Shown here: one piece after another, positions 36,460-47,488 of the stretch
Numbering within the stretch: the first letter of the stretch is position 1
Layout: each line of letters starts with the position of its first letter
Assembly (NCBI RefSeq): GCF_000381085.1
Contig: NZ_KB905899.1
Location: 1,178,001-1,242,000, forward strand
Direction of reading: 5' to 3'
DNA from: Thiomicrorhabdus arctica DSM 13458
Lineage (GTDB): Bacteria > Pseudomonadota > Gammaproteobacteria > Thiomicrospirales > Thiomicrospiraceae
DNA: 64,000 bases
The notes under the pieces: generated by a model
What the model was told of the DNA's origin: nothing
Databases searched by the model: none
The model's input: the letters and a program-made list of their open reading frames with translations, nothing else
Program-made: the position numbers and the translations under genes

Positions 36460-39051
36460 TTACTTCGATTCGACCCAAGACTGAACCGAGGCTAATGCTT
36501 CTGCTAACTGACTTGGGTTATTGCCACCCGCTTGCGCTAAATCAGGCCGACCACCGCCTTTTCCGCCGACTTGAAGCGCAACATAATTTACCAATTCACC
36601 GGCTTTATACTGCTTAGTCAGTGATTTACTCACCCCCGCCACAATACTCACTTTGTCACCATCCACGGCAGACAATACAATAATCGCTGGGTCTAACTTG
36701 TCTTTTAGACTGTCCATGGTGTCCCGCAAAACGGTGCTATCAGCACCTTCCATCTTGGCAGCTAAGACATTAATATCGCCAAACTTGACAACTTGATTGG
36801 CAATATCATCTCCCTGAGAAGCAGCGAGTTTTGACTGTAGCTGCTTAAGTTCCTTCTCTAAAGCCTTATAGTCACCCATCACTTGCGTGATTTTCGTTTC
36901 GACTTGGTTTTTATCTGCTTTAATGGTTTCTGCTACAAATGCCAAACTATCCTCTTCTGCATAGATTGCATCCCACGCAGCATCGCCAGTGATGGCTTCA
37001 ATACGACGTACACCTGAAGCGATTCCATTCTCAGAAACGATCCGGAAAGGCCCGATATCTCCGGCTGAATTGACATGCGTACCGCCACAAAGCTCCACCG
37101 AAAAATCGCCCATATCAATCACACGAACCACATCACCATACTTTTCACCAAATAATGCCATAGCCCCCTTAGATCTCGCCGATTCGATGTCCATCTCGTT
37201 CATACCAACGGCTGCATTCCCCATTACATTCTGGTTAACGAGTCTTTCAACTTGACGTAACTGCTCGTCAGAAATGGGTTCAAAATGCGAGAAGTCAAAA
37301 CGTAGACGATCCGCAGTAACCTGAGAACCTTTTTGTCCAACATGCGTTCCTAAAACCGAGCGCAAAGCGGCATGCAATAAATGTGTTGCTGAATGGTTAC
37401 GCTCACAAGCGCGACGATCTGCACTGTTAATTTTTGCGGTAATGACTTGATCAACTGTCATCGTCCCAGCTGAAACGACACCGACATGCAGAAACAACTT
37501 ACCTTGTTTCTGGGTATCATTTACATGAAAACTATTCATACCCTCGGTCAAGCTACCGCTGTCGCCAGCCTGTCCACCAGACTCAGCATAGAAAGGCGTA
37601 CGTCCTAATAACACGATGGCTTCAGACCCTTCGGTGACCGACTGTACCGATTTGCCATCCACAAAGAGGCCTAAAACCTTAGCTTCTGCTTCATCTGAGG
37701 CGTATCCAATAAATTGGGTCTCCCCTTCAAATTGAATACGTACCGCTGTAGCCGCGCCAAAATTACTTGCAGAGCGCGCACGCTCTCTTTGTGCTTCCAT
37801 TGCAAATGTAAATCCAGCCTCATCCACCGTGAGGTTTTTTTCACGTGCGACATCGGCCGTTAAATCGAACGGAAAACCGTAAGTATCATAAAGCTTAAAT
37901 GCCACGTCGCCTGCGATGACCGTACCGTCCATCTGCGCAATTTGATCTTCTAATAACTTCATCCCGTTTTCAAGCGTCTCAGCAAAACGCTCTTCTTCTT
38001 GTTTCAGGACTCGCTCAACATTGCTTTGTTCCGCTTTCAGTTCAGGGTAAGCATCCCCCATTTGTTCCACTAAGGTCTTAACCAACGCGTAGAAGAATGG
38101 CTGTGTTTGCCCTAACTTATAACCATGACGAATAGCACGACGAATAATTCGACGTAACACATAACCACGACCTTCATTTGAAGGCATGACGCCATCAACA
38201 ATGGTAAAGGCACATGAACGGATATGATCAGAGATGACTCGTAGAGAGTTATTAGACAGATCACGCTCGCCTGTTAACTTTGCAGCACGCTTGACTAACG
38301 CTTGAAAGAGATCAATATCGTAGTTGTTATGCACACCTTGCATGACGGCTGCTAAGCGTTCAAGTCCCATACCCGTATCAACCGAAGGTTTTGGTAGAGG
38401 CGTTAGGGTTCCGTCTGCCGAACGATCGAACTGCATAAACACCAAGTTCCAAATCTCAATATAACGATCGCCATCTTCATCGGGTGTTCCTGGCGGACCT
38501 CCGGCAACATTCTGACCATGGTCAAAGAAAATCTCGGTACAAGGTCCACAAGGTCCTGTATCTCCCATTGACCAAAAGTTGTCCTTGGCGCCACAACGAG
38601 AAAAACGCTCTGGACTGACGTTCATTTCATTTAGCCAGATATCGGCCGTTTCATCATCTTCATCAAACACCGTTACCCAAAGTTTCTCTTCAGGCAGATT
38701 CAATTCTTGGGTTAAAAATTCCCAAGCGTATTGGATCGCTTCTTTTTTGAAGTAATCTCCAAAACTGAAATTGCCCAGCATTTCAAAAAAGGTGTGGTGA
38801 CGAGCGGTATAACCGACATTCTCTAAATCGTTATGTTTGCCACCGGCACGAATACAACGTTGTACACTGGTTGCTCGTGAGTATTCACGAGTTTCCTGAC
38901 CTAAAAAAGTCTCTTTAAACTGAACCATCCCGGCGTTGGTAAACAACAGGGTAGGATCGTTTGCAGGTACCACTGGACTGGAATGAACGGCGGTATGATG
39001 GCGCTTTACATAAAAATCTAGAAAAGCTTTTCTGAGTTCTGAACTCGTCAT
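36460..39051 (-). CDS. alaS: Alanyl-tRNA synthetase
   Basis: This 863-residue class II synthetase has an N-terminal catalytic core ([44 protein letters not shown]), an editing domain with zinc-binding [12 protein letters not shown] and VELCGGTHV, a coiled-coil and a C-Ala domain ([18 protein letters not shown]). It lies in the conserved order recA-recX-alaS-lysC. Start ATG 39051. Confidence 0.97.
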   Translation of the reverse strand: MTSSELRKAFLDFYVKRHHTAVHSSPVVPANDPTLLFTNAGMVQFKETFLGQETREYSRATSVQRCIRAGGKHNDLENVGYTARHHTFFEMLGNFSFGDYFKKEAIQYAWEFLTQELNLPEEKLWVTVFDEDDETADIWLNEMNVSPERFSRCGAKDNFWSMGDTGPCGPCTEIFFDHGQNVAGGPPGTPDEDGDRYIEIWNLVFMQFDRSADGTLTPLPKPSVDTGMGLERLAAVMQGVHNNYDIDLFQALVKRAAKLTGERDLSNNSLRVISDHIRSCAFTIVDGVMPSNEGRGYVLRRIIRRAIRHGYKLGQTQPFFYALVKTLVEQMGDAYPELKAEQSNVERVLKQEEERFAETLENGMKLLEDQIAQMDGTVIAGDVAFKLYDTYGFPFDLTADVAREKNLTVDEAGFTFAMEAQRERARSASNFGAATAVRIQFEGETQFIGYASDEAEAKVLGLFVDGKSVQSVTEGSEAIVLLGRTPFYAESGGQAGDSGSLTEGMNSFHVNDTQKQGKLFLHVGVVSAGTMTVDQVITAKINSADRRACERNHSATHLLHAALRSVLGTHVGQKGSQVTADRLRFDFSHFEPISDEQLRQVERLVNQNVMGNAAVGMNEMDIESARSKGAMALFGEKYGDVVRVIDMGDFSVELCGGTHVNSAGDIGPFRIVSENGIASGVRRIEAITGDAAWDAIYAEEDSLAFVAETIKADKNQVETKITQVMGDYKALEKELKQLQSKLAASQGDDIANQVVKFGDINVLAAKMEGADSTVLRDTMDSLKDKLDPAIIVLSAVDGDKVSIVAGVSKSLTKQYKAGELVNYVALQVGGKGGGRPDLAQAGGNNPSQLAEALASVQSWVESK

Positions 39052-39160
39052 AATTGAAACAACCTTAAAAACGTTAATCTATTCTGTTTGAATAGCCAAC
39101 TCATGCTATTTAGGCAGAACTGACAATGCTGTATATTTATTGATTTGTGCGAAGTCTTGT

Positions 39161-39736
39161 TTAACGAAAAGCTTGCCAAATCACATGGGGCGCAAACCCT
39201 CTACTTTGTAAAAAGCGCATCCGTTTAGCTTGTTCGTTACGCGCTTCTGGTTTACACGTATCGCCGTATTTTTTAATTAGGACATCTTTGGCCAATTCAA
39301 GCCATTCAGACTCATCCCAATCTAAATACATTGTAATCAGATCATCTCGAGCAGACGCTTGCTGTAATTTCTGGCGTATCTTGATGGGACCATTGCCTTT
39401 GGCTGCCCAGTTACGCACCGCGTGTTCTATATAACGTTCATCACTTTGCCAATTGTGTTCTTGGCATTTTTTTAAAACGTCATCTACCAAGTTTTTTACC
39501 AGGCCTGGTCGTTCTTTACAAGTCGCTAAAAGTTCGGACGTTTCAGGAAACTTTGTCACCAATTTAGTCTTAAGTTCCTTAGCACCATGTTCACGCATGG
39601 CCAGCAGGTAGACGGCTCGCGATTCAATTTGTTTGGACAGAGCCTGAACTTCTGCAAAACCATCGTCGACCAGTAATGCACTTGAAGACGTTGGTTTAAC
39701 ACCTAAATCTTGCAAGAAATCTTCTGCTCTTTTCAC
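39161..39736 (-). CDS. recX: RecX: RecA regulator
   Basis: This 191-residue, mostly helical protein modulates RecA filaments. It contains three-helix repeats typical of RecX: YLLAMREHGAKELKTKLVTK, DERYIEHAVRNWAAKGNGPI and RMRFLQSRGFAPHVIWQAFR. It is somewhat longer than E. coli RecX. It lies 33 bp downstream of recA. Palindrome copy 4 falls inside and is read as Arg-Pro-Gly-Leu-Val. Confidence 0.92.
   Translation of the reverse strand: MKRAEDFLQDLGVKPTSSSALLVDDGFAEVQALSKQIESRAVYLLAMREHGAKELKTKLVTKFPETSELLATCKERPGLVKNLVDDVLKKCQEHNWQSDERYIEHAVRNWAAKGNGPIKIRQKLQQASARDDLITMYLDWDESEWLELAKDVLIKKYGDTCKPEARNEQAKRMRFLQSRGFAPHVIWQAFR
39498..39510. repeat. Dispersed palindrome, copy 4 (inside recX)
   Basis: ACCAGGCCTGGTC. 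The minus-strand gene reads CGA-CCA-GGC-CTG-GTA, Arg-Pro-Gly-Leu-Val. Confidence 0.85.
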
Positions 39737-39769
39737 AACAAACCTAGTGCCTTTTGCATATCTAAACGC

Positions 39770-40798
39770 TTATTCGGCGTCTACCGCTTTTTCAATCGCC
39801 GCACCTTTTTTAGGCATTAATGCCGTTTTGATTTTGTCCATCACCTCTTCTGCCACATCAGGGTTATCGATTAAGTATTGACGCACATTATCTTTACCTT
39901 GGCCGACTTTTTTACCTCCATAAGCATACCAAGAACCTGATTTTTCAATAAAGCCTTCTTGCACACCTAAGTCAATAATTTCACCTTCACGAGAAATCCC
40001 TTGACCATATAAAATATCAAACTGCACCTGCTTAAAGGGAGGCGCCACTTTGTTTTTAACGACCTTAACACGGGTTTCATTACCCAGAATTTCGTCACCC
40101 TTTTTAATCGCGCCAATGCGACGAATATCTAAACGCACCGAAGCGTAGAACTTAAGCGCATTACCGCCCGTTGTAGTTTCAGGATTACCAAACATGACAC
40201 CAATTTTCATACGAAGCTGGTTGATGAAGATAACCAAGGTATTAGTACGTTTAATGTTTGAAGTCAGTTTACGTAGCGCTTGAGACATCAAACGGGCTTG
40301 TAGACCCATATGAGAATCGCCCATATCGCCTTCAATTTCTGCTTTAGGGGTTAAGGCCGCAACCGAATCAACGACCACAACATCTACGGCACCTGAACGT
40401 ACTAATGAATCGGTAATTTCTAGAGCTTGCTCACCATTATCTGGTTGAGAAACTAAAAGGTTATCAATATCTACACCTAATTTTTCAGCATAACTTGGAT
40501 CTAATGCATGCTCGGCATCTATAAAAGCCGCCGTCCCACCCAATTTTTGCATTTCGGCAATAACATGTAATGTGAGGGTCGTTTTACCAGACGATTCAGG
40601 GCCGTAAATTTCAACAACACGCCCTTTTGGTAAGCCACCTATGCCTAATGCTAAATCTAAACCTAAAGAACCTGTTGAAACCGCTTCAATATCACGAGAG
40701 ACTGAGCTGTCCCCCATGCGCATAATCGAACCCTTACCAAATTGTTTCTCAATTTGACCTAAAGCAGCTGTTAAGGCCTTTTGCTTATTATCATTCAT
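39770..40798 (-). CDS. recA: RecA recombinase
   Basis: This 342-residue ATPase drives homologous recombination and LexA-type co-proteolysis. It has the Walker [42 protein letters not shown], and [20 protein letters not shown]. The length is typical. I see no CTG-N10-CAG SOS box in the upstream 440 bp, so its regulation is unclear. pncC lies upstream and recX downstream, the usual arrangement. Confidence 0.98.
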   Translation of the reverse strand: MNDNKQKALTAALGQIEKQFGKGSIMRMGDSSVSRDIEAVSTGSLGLDLALGIGGLPKGRVVEIYGPESSGKTTLTLHVIAEMQKLGGTAAFIDAEHALDPSYAEKLGVDIDNLLVSQPDNGEQALEITDSLVRSGAVDVVVVDSVAALTPKAEIEGDMGDSHMGLQARLMSQALRKLTSNIKRTNTLVIFINQLRMKIGVMFGNPETTTGGNALKFYASVRLDIRRIGAIKKGDEILGNETRVKVVKNKVAPPFKQVQFDILYGQGISREGEIIDLGVQEGFIEKSGSWYAYGGKKVGQGKDNVRQYLIDNPDVAEEVMDKIKTALMPKKGAAIEKAVDAE

Positions 40799-41240
40799 TT
40801 ATGCGTTTCCTTTTGTTTCTACAAATTCCAAAGCGACTGTCGCATTTGGAGGTAACTGTCTTTTACGGGTGGTTGTAATGCAGCCTATGATTAATGACCA
40901 GGATGCTAATCTATCTTAGTTTTTTGAATCTATTCAATACGTTGAGTGCGTTATTCGTTTATTAATATCCGAGCTGGCTTTAAAATGAAAACAAAACTTA
41001 ATCGCCACTCAACAAAAAACCCTTGTTCTATCAGTGACCACAACGTCTTTAAAGCTTAAAAAACGCCCTAAACTACCGATTAAAACAAAGGTTTATCTAA
41101 TTTTTTCTAATTTACAATCAGAAGCGAAATTATCCCATAATTTCCATTTAAATCCTAGAGACTCCGTGAATAATTAATCCCAGCTTTTGGGAGGATGATG
41201 CACCTCATCCGTTAGAGCGATGTCGATCAGCTTTATGACC
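40799..41240. other. Gap between pncC and recA
   Basis: No gene seen. Near pncC there are two adjacent small hairpins (CCCAGCTTTTGGG around 41180-41192 and GGATGA...TCATCC around 41192-41210), possibly the 3' end of the pncC transcript. I find no LexA box of the E. coli type upstream of recA. Confidence 0.45.
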
Positions 41241-41726
41241 TCAATGAGTTAACAATTTCATCACCCCCATCAAGGCCGCTTCCGTTGTTTGCTCACGTAC
41301 TCTTTGGCGATCACCTTCAAATAAAAATCGCTGCGAAACTACCTTTTCTTGACCCTGTACTGCCCAAGCTAACCAAACGGTTCCAACAGGTTTATCCTCA
41401 GACCCTCCACCTGGACCGGCAATCCCGCTACAGGCCACACTAACCTTAGCATGTGATTGCTGCAACGCACCCAATGCCATCTCTTCAACGCAGTCCTGAC
41501 TGATGGCACCTTTGTTCTGGATGGTAACCTCACTCACCCCCAGCATCTCTTTTTTGGATTCATAACTATAAGTGATATACGCTCGGTCAAACCAAGCACT
41601 GCTACCGGCAATTTCAGTTAATGCTTCAGCAATCATGCCGCCCGTACAAGACTCAGCGGTTACAATCATCGCGTCCTTATCTACTAAGGCTTGGCCCACC
41701 TGAGAAACTAGCATTGCAAACGACAT
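41241..41726 (-). CDS. pncC: PncC/CinA-C: nicotinamide-nucleotide amidase
   Basis: The ATG at 41726, preceded by GGAG, gives 161 residues. The protein is the stand-alone CinA C-terminal domain, which deamidates nicotinamide mononucleotide. It has [40 protein letters not shown] and [20 protein letters not shown] followed by GTVWLAW. It is divergent from mutS; the pncC-recA neighbourhood is conserved in gammaproteobacteria. Confidence 0.93.
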   Translation of the reverse strand: MSFAMLVSQVGQALVDKDAMIVTAESCTGGMIAEALTEIAGSSAWFDRAYITYSYESKKEMLGVSEVTIQNKGAISQDCVEEMALGALQQSHAKVSVACSGIAGPGGGSEDKPVGTVWLAWAVQGQEKVVSQRFLFEGDRQRVREQTTEAALMGVMKLLTH

Positions 41727-41844
41727 GAAAACCACTCCTTTTCATCGTGCGTTATTTAATATAAAGAGCCATTATTTGATATATAGGCGATTATGCCCTA
41801 GCATACTACTTTTCAAATCCAATGCAAAAACATTCAAGAAGACT

Positions 41845-44469
41845 ATGGCCATCAAAACCACTACGACTCCCTCCCCACATACCCCGATGATGCAACAATA
41901 TCTGGCGATTAAAGCCGCGCATCCAGACCATCTGTTGTTTTACCGTATGGGCGATTTCTACGAATTATTTCATGACGATGCCCGTGTGGCTTCTGAGCTG
42001 TTAGAGATCACCCTGACAGCACGAGGGAAAACCGGTGGCAATGCGATTCCAATGGCTGGTATTCCACATCATTCAGCGGATGGTTATTTATCCAAACTTG
42101 TAAAACTGGGCATGTCCGTTGCGATTTGCGAGCAAGTCGGTGACCCGGCAACAAGCAAAGGCCCTGTGGAACGCAAAGTCGTTCGAGTGATTACGCCAGG
42201 GACGTTGGTAGAAGAGGCTTTGTTAGAAGACAAATCTGAAAACCTTCTCGCGGCCATCTCTCAACAAGGTGATTTTTACGGATTGGCATATTTAGACGTT
42301 GCCAGCGGCCGATTTGAAACGGCCCAACTTGATTCTTTGACGCATTTAACGGCTGAAATAGAACGAATCAAGCCATCTGAGCTGCTTTTACCGGATGATG
42401 ATCTCTTGAGACAATCTCTGCCAGAGTCTATTTTAAAACGACCAGGCCTGGTCAGATATCCAAGCTGGCACTTTGAAACCATCAGTTGTCAAAAACGTCT
42501 AACCGATCATTTTGCGACCAAGGATTTAGTGGCCTTTGGCTGCAATAGCAAACCGGCCGCCATCAGTGCCGCCGGCAGTATTTTGCACTATGCACAGGCC
42601 ATGTTACAAAGAACCTTGCAACATATTCACAGCTTGCACACCTACTCAACCGATGACAGCTTAGTGCTCGATGCCATCAGTCGGCGTAACCTGGAAATTG
42701 ATACCAACTTAAGTGGTGGCAGCAGCAATACGCTGGCTGCTATTTTAGACCATACCGCGACTGCCATGGGTGGACGTCTACTCAAGCGCTGGTTAAATCA
42801 GCCACTACGTAACCAAGAGATTATCAACGGTCGTCTAGACGCCATCGAAATGATTATCCAACAACAATCGGATGACTCGTTTCGCCAGGAGCTCAAACAA
42901 ATAGGCGATTTGGAACGTATCTTAAGCCGCATCGCGTTACTGTCTGCCCGTCCTCGTGACTTGCTCCACCTAGGCCGCTCTTTAAACACCTTGCCGCAAC
43001 TGCAAGTGTTATTAGCCTCGCATCCCGTCACAAAACTGTCAGAACTTGCCAAAAAAATAAGTACCTTCCCTGAACTGGCTGAACTACTGAATCGAGCGAT
43101 AGTCGATAATCCACCGATGTTGATGCGTGATGGCGGGGTTATTGCCGCAGGGTATGATACGGAGTTGGACGAGCTGCGTAATCTCAAAAATGAGGCTGGC
43201 GGCTATCTGTTAGATTTAGAGCAGCGTGAACGTGAACGTACCGGCATCAATACCCTCAAAGTCGGTTACAACCGCGTGCATGGTTACTATATAGAGATCA
43301 GTAAACTGCACGTTAACCAAGTGCCAGCGGAATACATTCGCCGCCAAACCCTTAAAGGCCAAGAGCGTTATATTATTCCTGAACTTAAAACCTTTGAAGA
43401 CAAAGTATTGAGTGCCGGCGAAAAATCTCTGTCACGGGAAAAGTGGTTGTATCAACAGCTACTGGAAACCCTTAACAAACCCCTACAAGCTTTACAAAAC
43501 TGCGCCTCAGCTTTAGCAGAATTGGATGTGTTCGTCAACTTAGCCCAGCAAGCCACTGCTCTAAACCTGACTCGTCCAGTTTTAACCAATCAACCAGGCC
43601 TGGTCATTACCCAAGGTCGTCATTTGACAGTTGAAGCAGTCTCTAGCGAACCGTTTATTCCCAATGACACCATTTTTCATGTCGAGCGTCAGTTACAGAT
43701 TATTACTGGGCCAAATATGGGCGGTAAATCGACTTATATGCGTCAAACGGCTTTAATCACGCTTATGGCATTTATGGGCAGCTTTGTGCCCGCAGAGATG
43801 GCTGAAATCGGCCCAATTGATCGTATTTTCACCCGTATTGGCGCATCTGATGACTTAACATCTGGACGCTCTACCTTTATGGTGGAGATGACCGAGACTG
43901 CAAATATATTACATCATGCCACCGAACAATCGCTGATTTTAATGGATGAAGTCGGCCGTGGCACATCAACCTTTGATGGTCTGGCACTGGCGTGGGCAAT
44001 TGCCGAACATATGGCGCTAGAAACCAAAGGGCTCTGCCTTTTTGCCACCCACTACTTTGAATTGACGACCTTAGCCGATCAATTCTCGAATACAGTGAAT
44101 GTGCACTTAGATGCCATTGAGCACCAAGACAGCATTGTGTTTTTACATCAAGTTCAGGAAGGCCCTGCTTCACAGAGTTATGGTTTACAGGTAGCGGCGC
44201 TTGCGGGTGTGCCACAAACCGTGATTCAAAAGGCCAAGGAAGTTTTATATACTCTTGAAAATCAGAGTGTGCAAAATCCGAATTTATCGTCCAACCGCCT
44301 TCATGGCGTCACGCAAACCGCTGAACCCATCCAACAGTTTGATATGTTTGCCAGCATCGACCCTAAACAAGAAAAAATACACAGCCTGCTGAGTGAGATC
44401 GATCCAAATGAACTGACACCGCGTATGGCGTTAGATGCGATTTATCAACTTAAAGCACTGCAAAAATAG
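41845..44469 (+). CDS. mutS: MutS: DNA mismatch recognition ATPase
   Basis: The ATG at 41845 follows AAGAAG and gives about 874 residues; upstream codons in the same frame have no homology. It has the mismatch-reading loop [18 protein letters not shown] (Phe and Glu of the F-x-E motif), clamp/lever domains, the Walker [35 protein letters not shown] and FATHYFEL. Two palindrome copies lie inside (42440-42453 and 43593-43605), both read as Pro-Gly-Leu-Val. No mutL is nearby. Confidence 0.97.
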   Translation: MAIKTTTTPSPHTPMMQQYLAIKAAHPDHLLFYRMGDFYELFHDDARVASELLEITLTARGKTGGNAIPMAGIPHHSADGYLSKLVKLGMSVAICEQVGDPATSKGPVERKVVRVITPGTLVEEALLEDKSENLLAAISQQGDFYGLAYLDVASGRFETAQLDSLTHLTAEIERIKPSELLLPDDDLLRQSLPESILKRPGLVRYPSWHFETISCQKRLTDHFATKDLVAFGCNSKPAAISAAGSILHYAQAMLQRTLQHIHSLHTYSTDDSLVLDAISRRNLEIDTNLSGGSSNTLAAILDHTATAMGGRLLKRWLNQPLRNQEIINGRLDAIEMIIQQQSDDSFRQELKQIGDLERILSRIALLSARPRDLLHLGRSLNTLPQLQVLLASHPVTKLSELAKKISTFPELAELLNRAIVDNPPMLMRDGGVIAAGYDTELDELRNLKNEAGGYLLDLEQRERERTGINTLKVGYNRVHGYYIEISKLHVNQVPAEYIRRQTLKGQERYIIPELKTFEDKVLSAGEKSLSREKWLYQQLLETLNKPLQALQNCASALAELDVFVNLAQQATALNLTRPVLTNQPGLVITQGRHLTVEAVSSEPFIPNDTIFHVERQLQIITGPNMGGKSTYMRQTALITLMAFMGSFVPAEMAEIGPIDRIFTRIGASDDLTSGRSTFMVEMTETANILHHATEQSLILMDEVGRGTSTFDGLALAWAIAEHMALETKGLCLFATHYFELTTLADQFSNTVNVHLDAIEHQDSIVFLHQVQEGPASQSYGLQVAALAGVPQTVIQKAKEVLYTLENQSVQNPNLSSNRLHGVTQTAEPIQQFDMFASIDPKQEKIHSLLSEIDPNELTPRMALDAIYQLKALQK
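42440..42453. repeat. Dispersed palindrome, copy 5 (inside mutS)
   Basis: GACCAGGCCTGGTC, a perfect 14-bp palindrome, read as Arg-Pro-Gly-Leu-Val. Confidence 0.9.
43593..43605. repeat. Dispersed palindrome, copy 6 (inside mutS)
   Basis: ACCAGGCCTGGTC, read as Gln-Pro-Gly-Leu-Val just before the ATPase domain. Confidence 0.88.
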
Positions 44470-44515
44470 ATTCCGTAGCGGTCATCCGCGCCTAACTAAA
44501 AAAGAGATTCAATTT

Positions 44516-45382
44516 ATGTCACAAGCCATGATCGTTGACGTCACCGTCAATAATGTTCAAGAAATGGTCATTCAAAATTCAAGCCGACTTCCTGTCGTTA
44601 TTAACTTTTGGTCGCACTCAAATGAACAAAGCAAGTTGGCTAATACCATCTTAGAAAAACTCGCTACCGAGATGGCCGGTAAATTCATTTTAGCTAAAAT
44701 AAATTTTGATAAAGAACAAGCCATTATCGAAAAATTTGGTGTCACCTCAATGCCCTTCTATAAGGTCGTCAAAAATGGTGAAATCGCGACTGAAGGCTCT
44801 GGTTTATTAACGGAAGCCGCTTACCGCTCACTGCTAAATGCTAATATTACGGAAGAACCTTCGGAAGTATTGCGTAAGCAAGCGGCTTTAGCCTTTACAG
44901 AAGGACAGTATGATGAAACAGTGAGGCTCTTGGGTGAAGCCGCTAAAACCAATCCCAATAACTTTAAAATCCATTTGGATTTAGTGCAACTGTATCTCCA
45001 TACCGACCAACTGGAACAAGCGAAAGAACTTTTTTCAAAGCTGCCTGAAGAGGCACAAAAAGACAAGCAGGGGCAATATATAAATGGCATCTTATATTTC
45101 ACTGAAATCATATTAACTGCGCCCGAAGTCCCTGTCATTCAAGCTAATTTGGCAGAAAACCCAGCCGATTGCGATGCCTTATTTTACCTTGCTGCCTATC
45201 TAGTGCTCAATGGTAAATACGAGAATGCCTTGCAAACGCTGTTTAAGCTTTTCAATACCGACAGGAGTTATCAAGCAGGCACACCACAAAAAGCGATTAT
45301 TAAAGTCTTTGATATGCTCTCTGGTTCACAACCTGAATTAATCACAGCCTATCGTAGAAAATTTCAGAGCTTATTGTATTAA
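44516..45382 (+). CDS. cnoX: CnoX/YbbN-like thioredoxin-TPR chaperone
   Basis: The ATG at 44516 lies behind AAAGAG and gives 288 residues. An N-terminal thioredoxin fold (VVINFWSHSNEQSKLANTIL, FILAKINFDKEQAIIEKFGV) lacks the C-x-x-C, having S-H-S-N instead. A C-terminal TPR-like region follows (AALAFTEGQYDETVRLLGEA; ALFYLAAYLVLNGKYENALQ). This is the architecture of E. coli CnoX, a holdase that hands clients to GroEL and DnaK. It is followed by cytochrome b561, 59 bp on. Confidence 0.85.
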   Translation: MSQAMIVDVTVNNVQEMVIQNSSRLPVVINFWSHSNEQSKLANTILEKLATEMAGKFILAKINFDKEQAIIEKFGVTSMPFYKVVKNGEIATEGSGLLTEAAYRSLLNANITEEPSEVLRKQAALAFTEGQYDETVRLLGEAAKTNPNNFKIHLDLVQLYLHTDQLEQAKELFSKLPEEAQKDKQGQYINGILYFTEIILTAPEVPVIQANLAENPADCDALFYLAAYLVLNGKYENALQTLFKLFNTDRSYQAGTPQKAIIKVFDMLSGSQPELITAYRRKFQSLLY

Positions 45383-45441
45383 TCGGACTCAATTACACAC
45401 ACCGCATGACTTAATGAACTTAACACCCCCTGGACTTCAAT

Positions 45442-46023
45442 ATGTCTCTAAAAAACTCTGAACTGAATTACGGCATTGTTTCACGTGCTAACCATTGGCT
45501 ATCCGCCTTTATTTTTATCGCTTTACTCGCCGTCGGTCTCTATATGACAGGACTTGAAAAAGGCGAAGATAGACAAGCCCTTTATGCTTTACATAAATCA
45601 ATGGGCATCGCCATTTTTGGTTTAATGGTATTGCGTCTGATTTGGCTTAAATTCAGTCCTAATCCTGTGCAACTTTCCAAGAGCAAATTCGAACATATTC
45701 TCGCTCATTCGGTAAAAGGTCTTTTATATTTAGCCATGTTGGGCATGCCCATTTCGGGTTGGATTATGTCTAACTCAGGCGGACACGAAGTCGCCTTCTT
45801 TGATATGTTTGTGTTACCGACCATTATTGGTGAACATGAGACAACCCATGAGATTTCAGAGTTCATACACAGCACATTTGGCTTTTTGTTAATTGCCATT
45901 GTCTTGCTGCATATTGTAGGTGCCTTAAAACATCATTTTATTTATAAAGATGTGGCTTTGCTGCGGATGGTTGGCAAAAACAAAGCGACAGCCATGACAA
46001 AAAACGACATAGAAGAAAATTAA
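45442..46023 (+). CDS. Cytochrome b561-family membrane protein
   Basis: This 193-residue protein has four hydrophobic helices and the family's paired heme-ligand histidines: RANHWLSAFIFIALLAVGLY, LHKSMGIAIFGLMVLRLIWL, HSVKGLLYLAMLGMPISGW and IHSTFGFLLIAIVLLHIVGA. These proteins move electrons between quinol and other carriers at the cytoplasmic membrane; the partner is unknown. Its stop overlaps the next start (TAATG), suggesting translational coupling. Confidence 0.9.
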   Translation: MSLKNSELNYGIVSRANHWLSAFIFIALLAVGLYMTGLEKGEDRQALYALHKSMGIAIFGLMVLRLIWLKFSPNPVQLSKSKFEHILAHSVKGLLYLAMLGMPISGWIMSNSGGHEVAFFDMFVLPTIIGEHETTHEISEFIHSTFGFLLIAIVLLHIVGALKHHFIYKDVALLRMVGKNKATAMTKNDIEEN

Positions 46024-46877
46024 TGACGTCCTACTCAATGTCCTTAGCGGATTTAAAAAATGTACTTTGTTTAGGGATCGCAGGTAATTTTGCTGGCCAC
46101 TTGGAACAAGCCGGAGAAACCCATGATTTTGTGAATGTAAAAACAGCCGAGACGAAGGCCCCTAAAGGCTTGTTTCCATACTACATTCCCAATCAGCCTG
46201 GGATTATTGGCGGTTTCCCTCTGTCTTCCACGGAAATTCACTACCCCAAAAACTTAGATGATAATGCCCACCTGCAAGCAGAGCCTGAGGTTTGTATTCT
46301 ATTTGATATGGCCTACCAAGACGACCTGGTGATGGATTTGCAACCGAAAGCCTTTGCCGTTTTTAATGATTGCTCTATTCGTAAACCCGGCGCTAAAAAA
46401 ATCAGTGAAAAGAAAAACTGGGGGTCGGCGACCAAAGGTATTTCTGACAAATTCCTACCGTTGACGGGCTTTGAAATGGGGTGTGAATTAGACACCTTCC
46501 ATATCGCGTCCTTTCTAAAACGCGACGGACAAATATACGCCTATGGCCAAGACAGTTCGGTGCTCACTTACTCCTTTTTTCATAACCAGTTAAAAAACTG
46601 GATGATTGAGCAACTCAATGTTCAAGCCGACTTTGGCCCTTTAGAAAATTTACAACAGATTATTCAGGAGTGTGATTACCCAGCACAAATCATGGTGAGT
46701 CTCGGCGCAACAGCCTATACTGAATTTGGTGAAAGTGTCTTTCTCGAAGTCGGTGATGAACTCTTCTTTTATGCCTATGATGCTTCTTTAAACAGTGCCG
46801 ATGAGGTTTATCAACATATCACGGGTAAAACGAAACGTTTAATCAACAGCTCGATACTGCATCAAAAAATAACCTGA
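46023..46877 (+). CDS. Conserved DUF5718-like protein with FAH-like motifs
   Basis: This 284-residue soluble protein has CLGIAGNFAGHLEQAGETHD, IHYPKNLDDNAHLQAEPEVC and FAVFNDCSIRKPGAKK, a pattern I associate with DUF5718 and more distantly with the fumarylacetoacetate-hydrolase fold. The function is unknown. It is coupled to the b561 gene by a TAATG overlap and followed by a DUF1415 gene 43 bp on. Confidence 0.65.
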   Translation: MTSYSMSLADLKNVLCLGIAGNFAGHLEQAGETHDFVNVKTAETKAPKGLFPYYIPNQPGIIGGFPLSSTEIHYPKNLDDNAHLQAEPEVCILFDMAYQDDLVMDLQPKAFAVFNDCSIRKPGAKKISEKKNWGSATKGISDKFLPLTGFEMGCELDTFHIASFLKRDGQIYAYGQDSSVLTYSFFHNQLKNWMIEQLNVQADFGPLENLQQIIQECDYPAQIMVSLGATAYTEFGESVFLEVGDELFFYAYDASLNSADEVYQHITGKTKRLINSSILHQKIT

Positions 46878-46920
46878 CGCATAACCTACGTCTCTCACCC
46901 AAAAACTAACCGAGTAAATC

Positions 46921-47475
46921 ATGATGCCAAGCAATGAACAAATTTTAAAAAAAGTGAATCAATGGTTAGACAAGGTGGTGATAGGTTTAAACCTCTGTCC
47001 TTTCGCATCCCGTCCATATGAGCAAAAGCAAATTCGTTTTTTCATTTCACAATGCAATACCGATGCCTGCTTACTTGAAGAGCTGCAAAATGAATTAAAA
47101 TTATTGGCCGAAACCAATGCAGAAAAAATAGAAACGACCTTGCTGATCGTGCCTAATATGCTGCAAGATTTTTATGACTATAATGACTTTTTAGACTATG
47201 TGGATGGGCTAATTGCAGACAATGAATGGGAAGGAATCTTCCAAGTAGCCACCTTTCATCCAAACTATCAATTTGGTGGCACCCAGCCAGAAGATGCAGA
47301 AAACCTCACTAACCGTGCACCCTACCCGATTTTGCATCTGTTACGAGAAGCCAGCCTAGAAAAAGCGATTGAACACTATCCTAACCCTGAACGGATTCCA
47401 CAACATAATATTGAAACGGTGAGTAACCTGACTTTAGAACAGAAAGTGAGTTTATTTCCGCATCTATTTAAATGA
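46921..47475 (+). CDS. DUF1415 family protein
   Basis: This 184-residue protein has the family pattern VNQWLDKVVIGLNLCPFASR, TTLLIVPNMLQDFYDYNDFL, IFQVATFHPNYQFGGTQPED, and TNRAPYPILHLLREASLEKA with conserved Cys, His and Asn residues. It is a small conserved cytoplasmic protein of unknown function in Proteobacteria. Either the ATG at 46921 or the next codon could be the start. Confidence 0.85.
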   Translation: MMPSNEQILKKVNQWLDKVVIGLNLCPFASRPYEQKQIRFFISQCNTDACLLEELQNELKLLAETNAEKIETTLLIVPNMLQDFYDYNDFLDYVDGLIADNEWEGIFQVATFHPNYQFGGTQPEDAENLTNRAPYPILHLLREASLEKAIEHYPNPERIPQHNIETVSNLTLEQKVSLFPHLFK

Positions 47476-47488
47476 CTAGGCCTGGTCA
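47473..47488. repeat. Dispersed palindrome, copy 7 (intergenic, one mismatch)
   Basis: TGACTAGGCCTGGTCA, with T in place of C in the left arm. It overlaps the stop codon of the DUF1415 gene. Confidence 0.8.

Noticed and set aside
41725-41844. N-terminal extension of MutS
   Set aside because: It overlaps pncC, has no MutS homology and lacks a ribosome-binding site; ATG 41845 fits the family.
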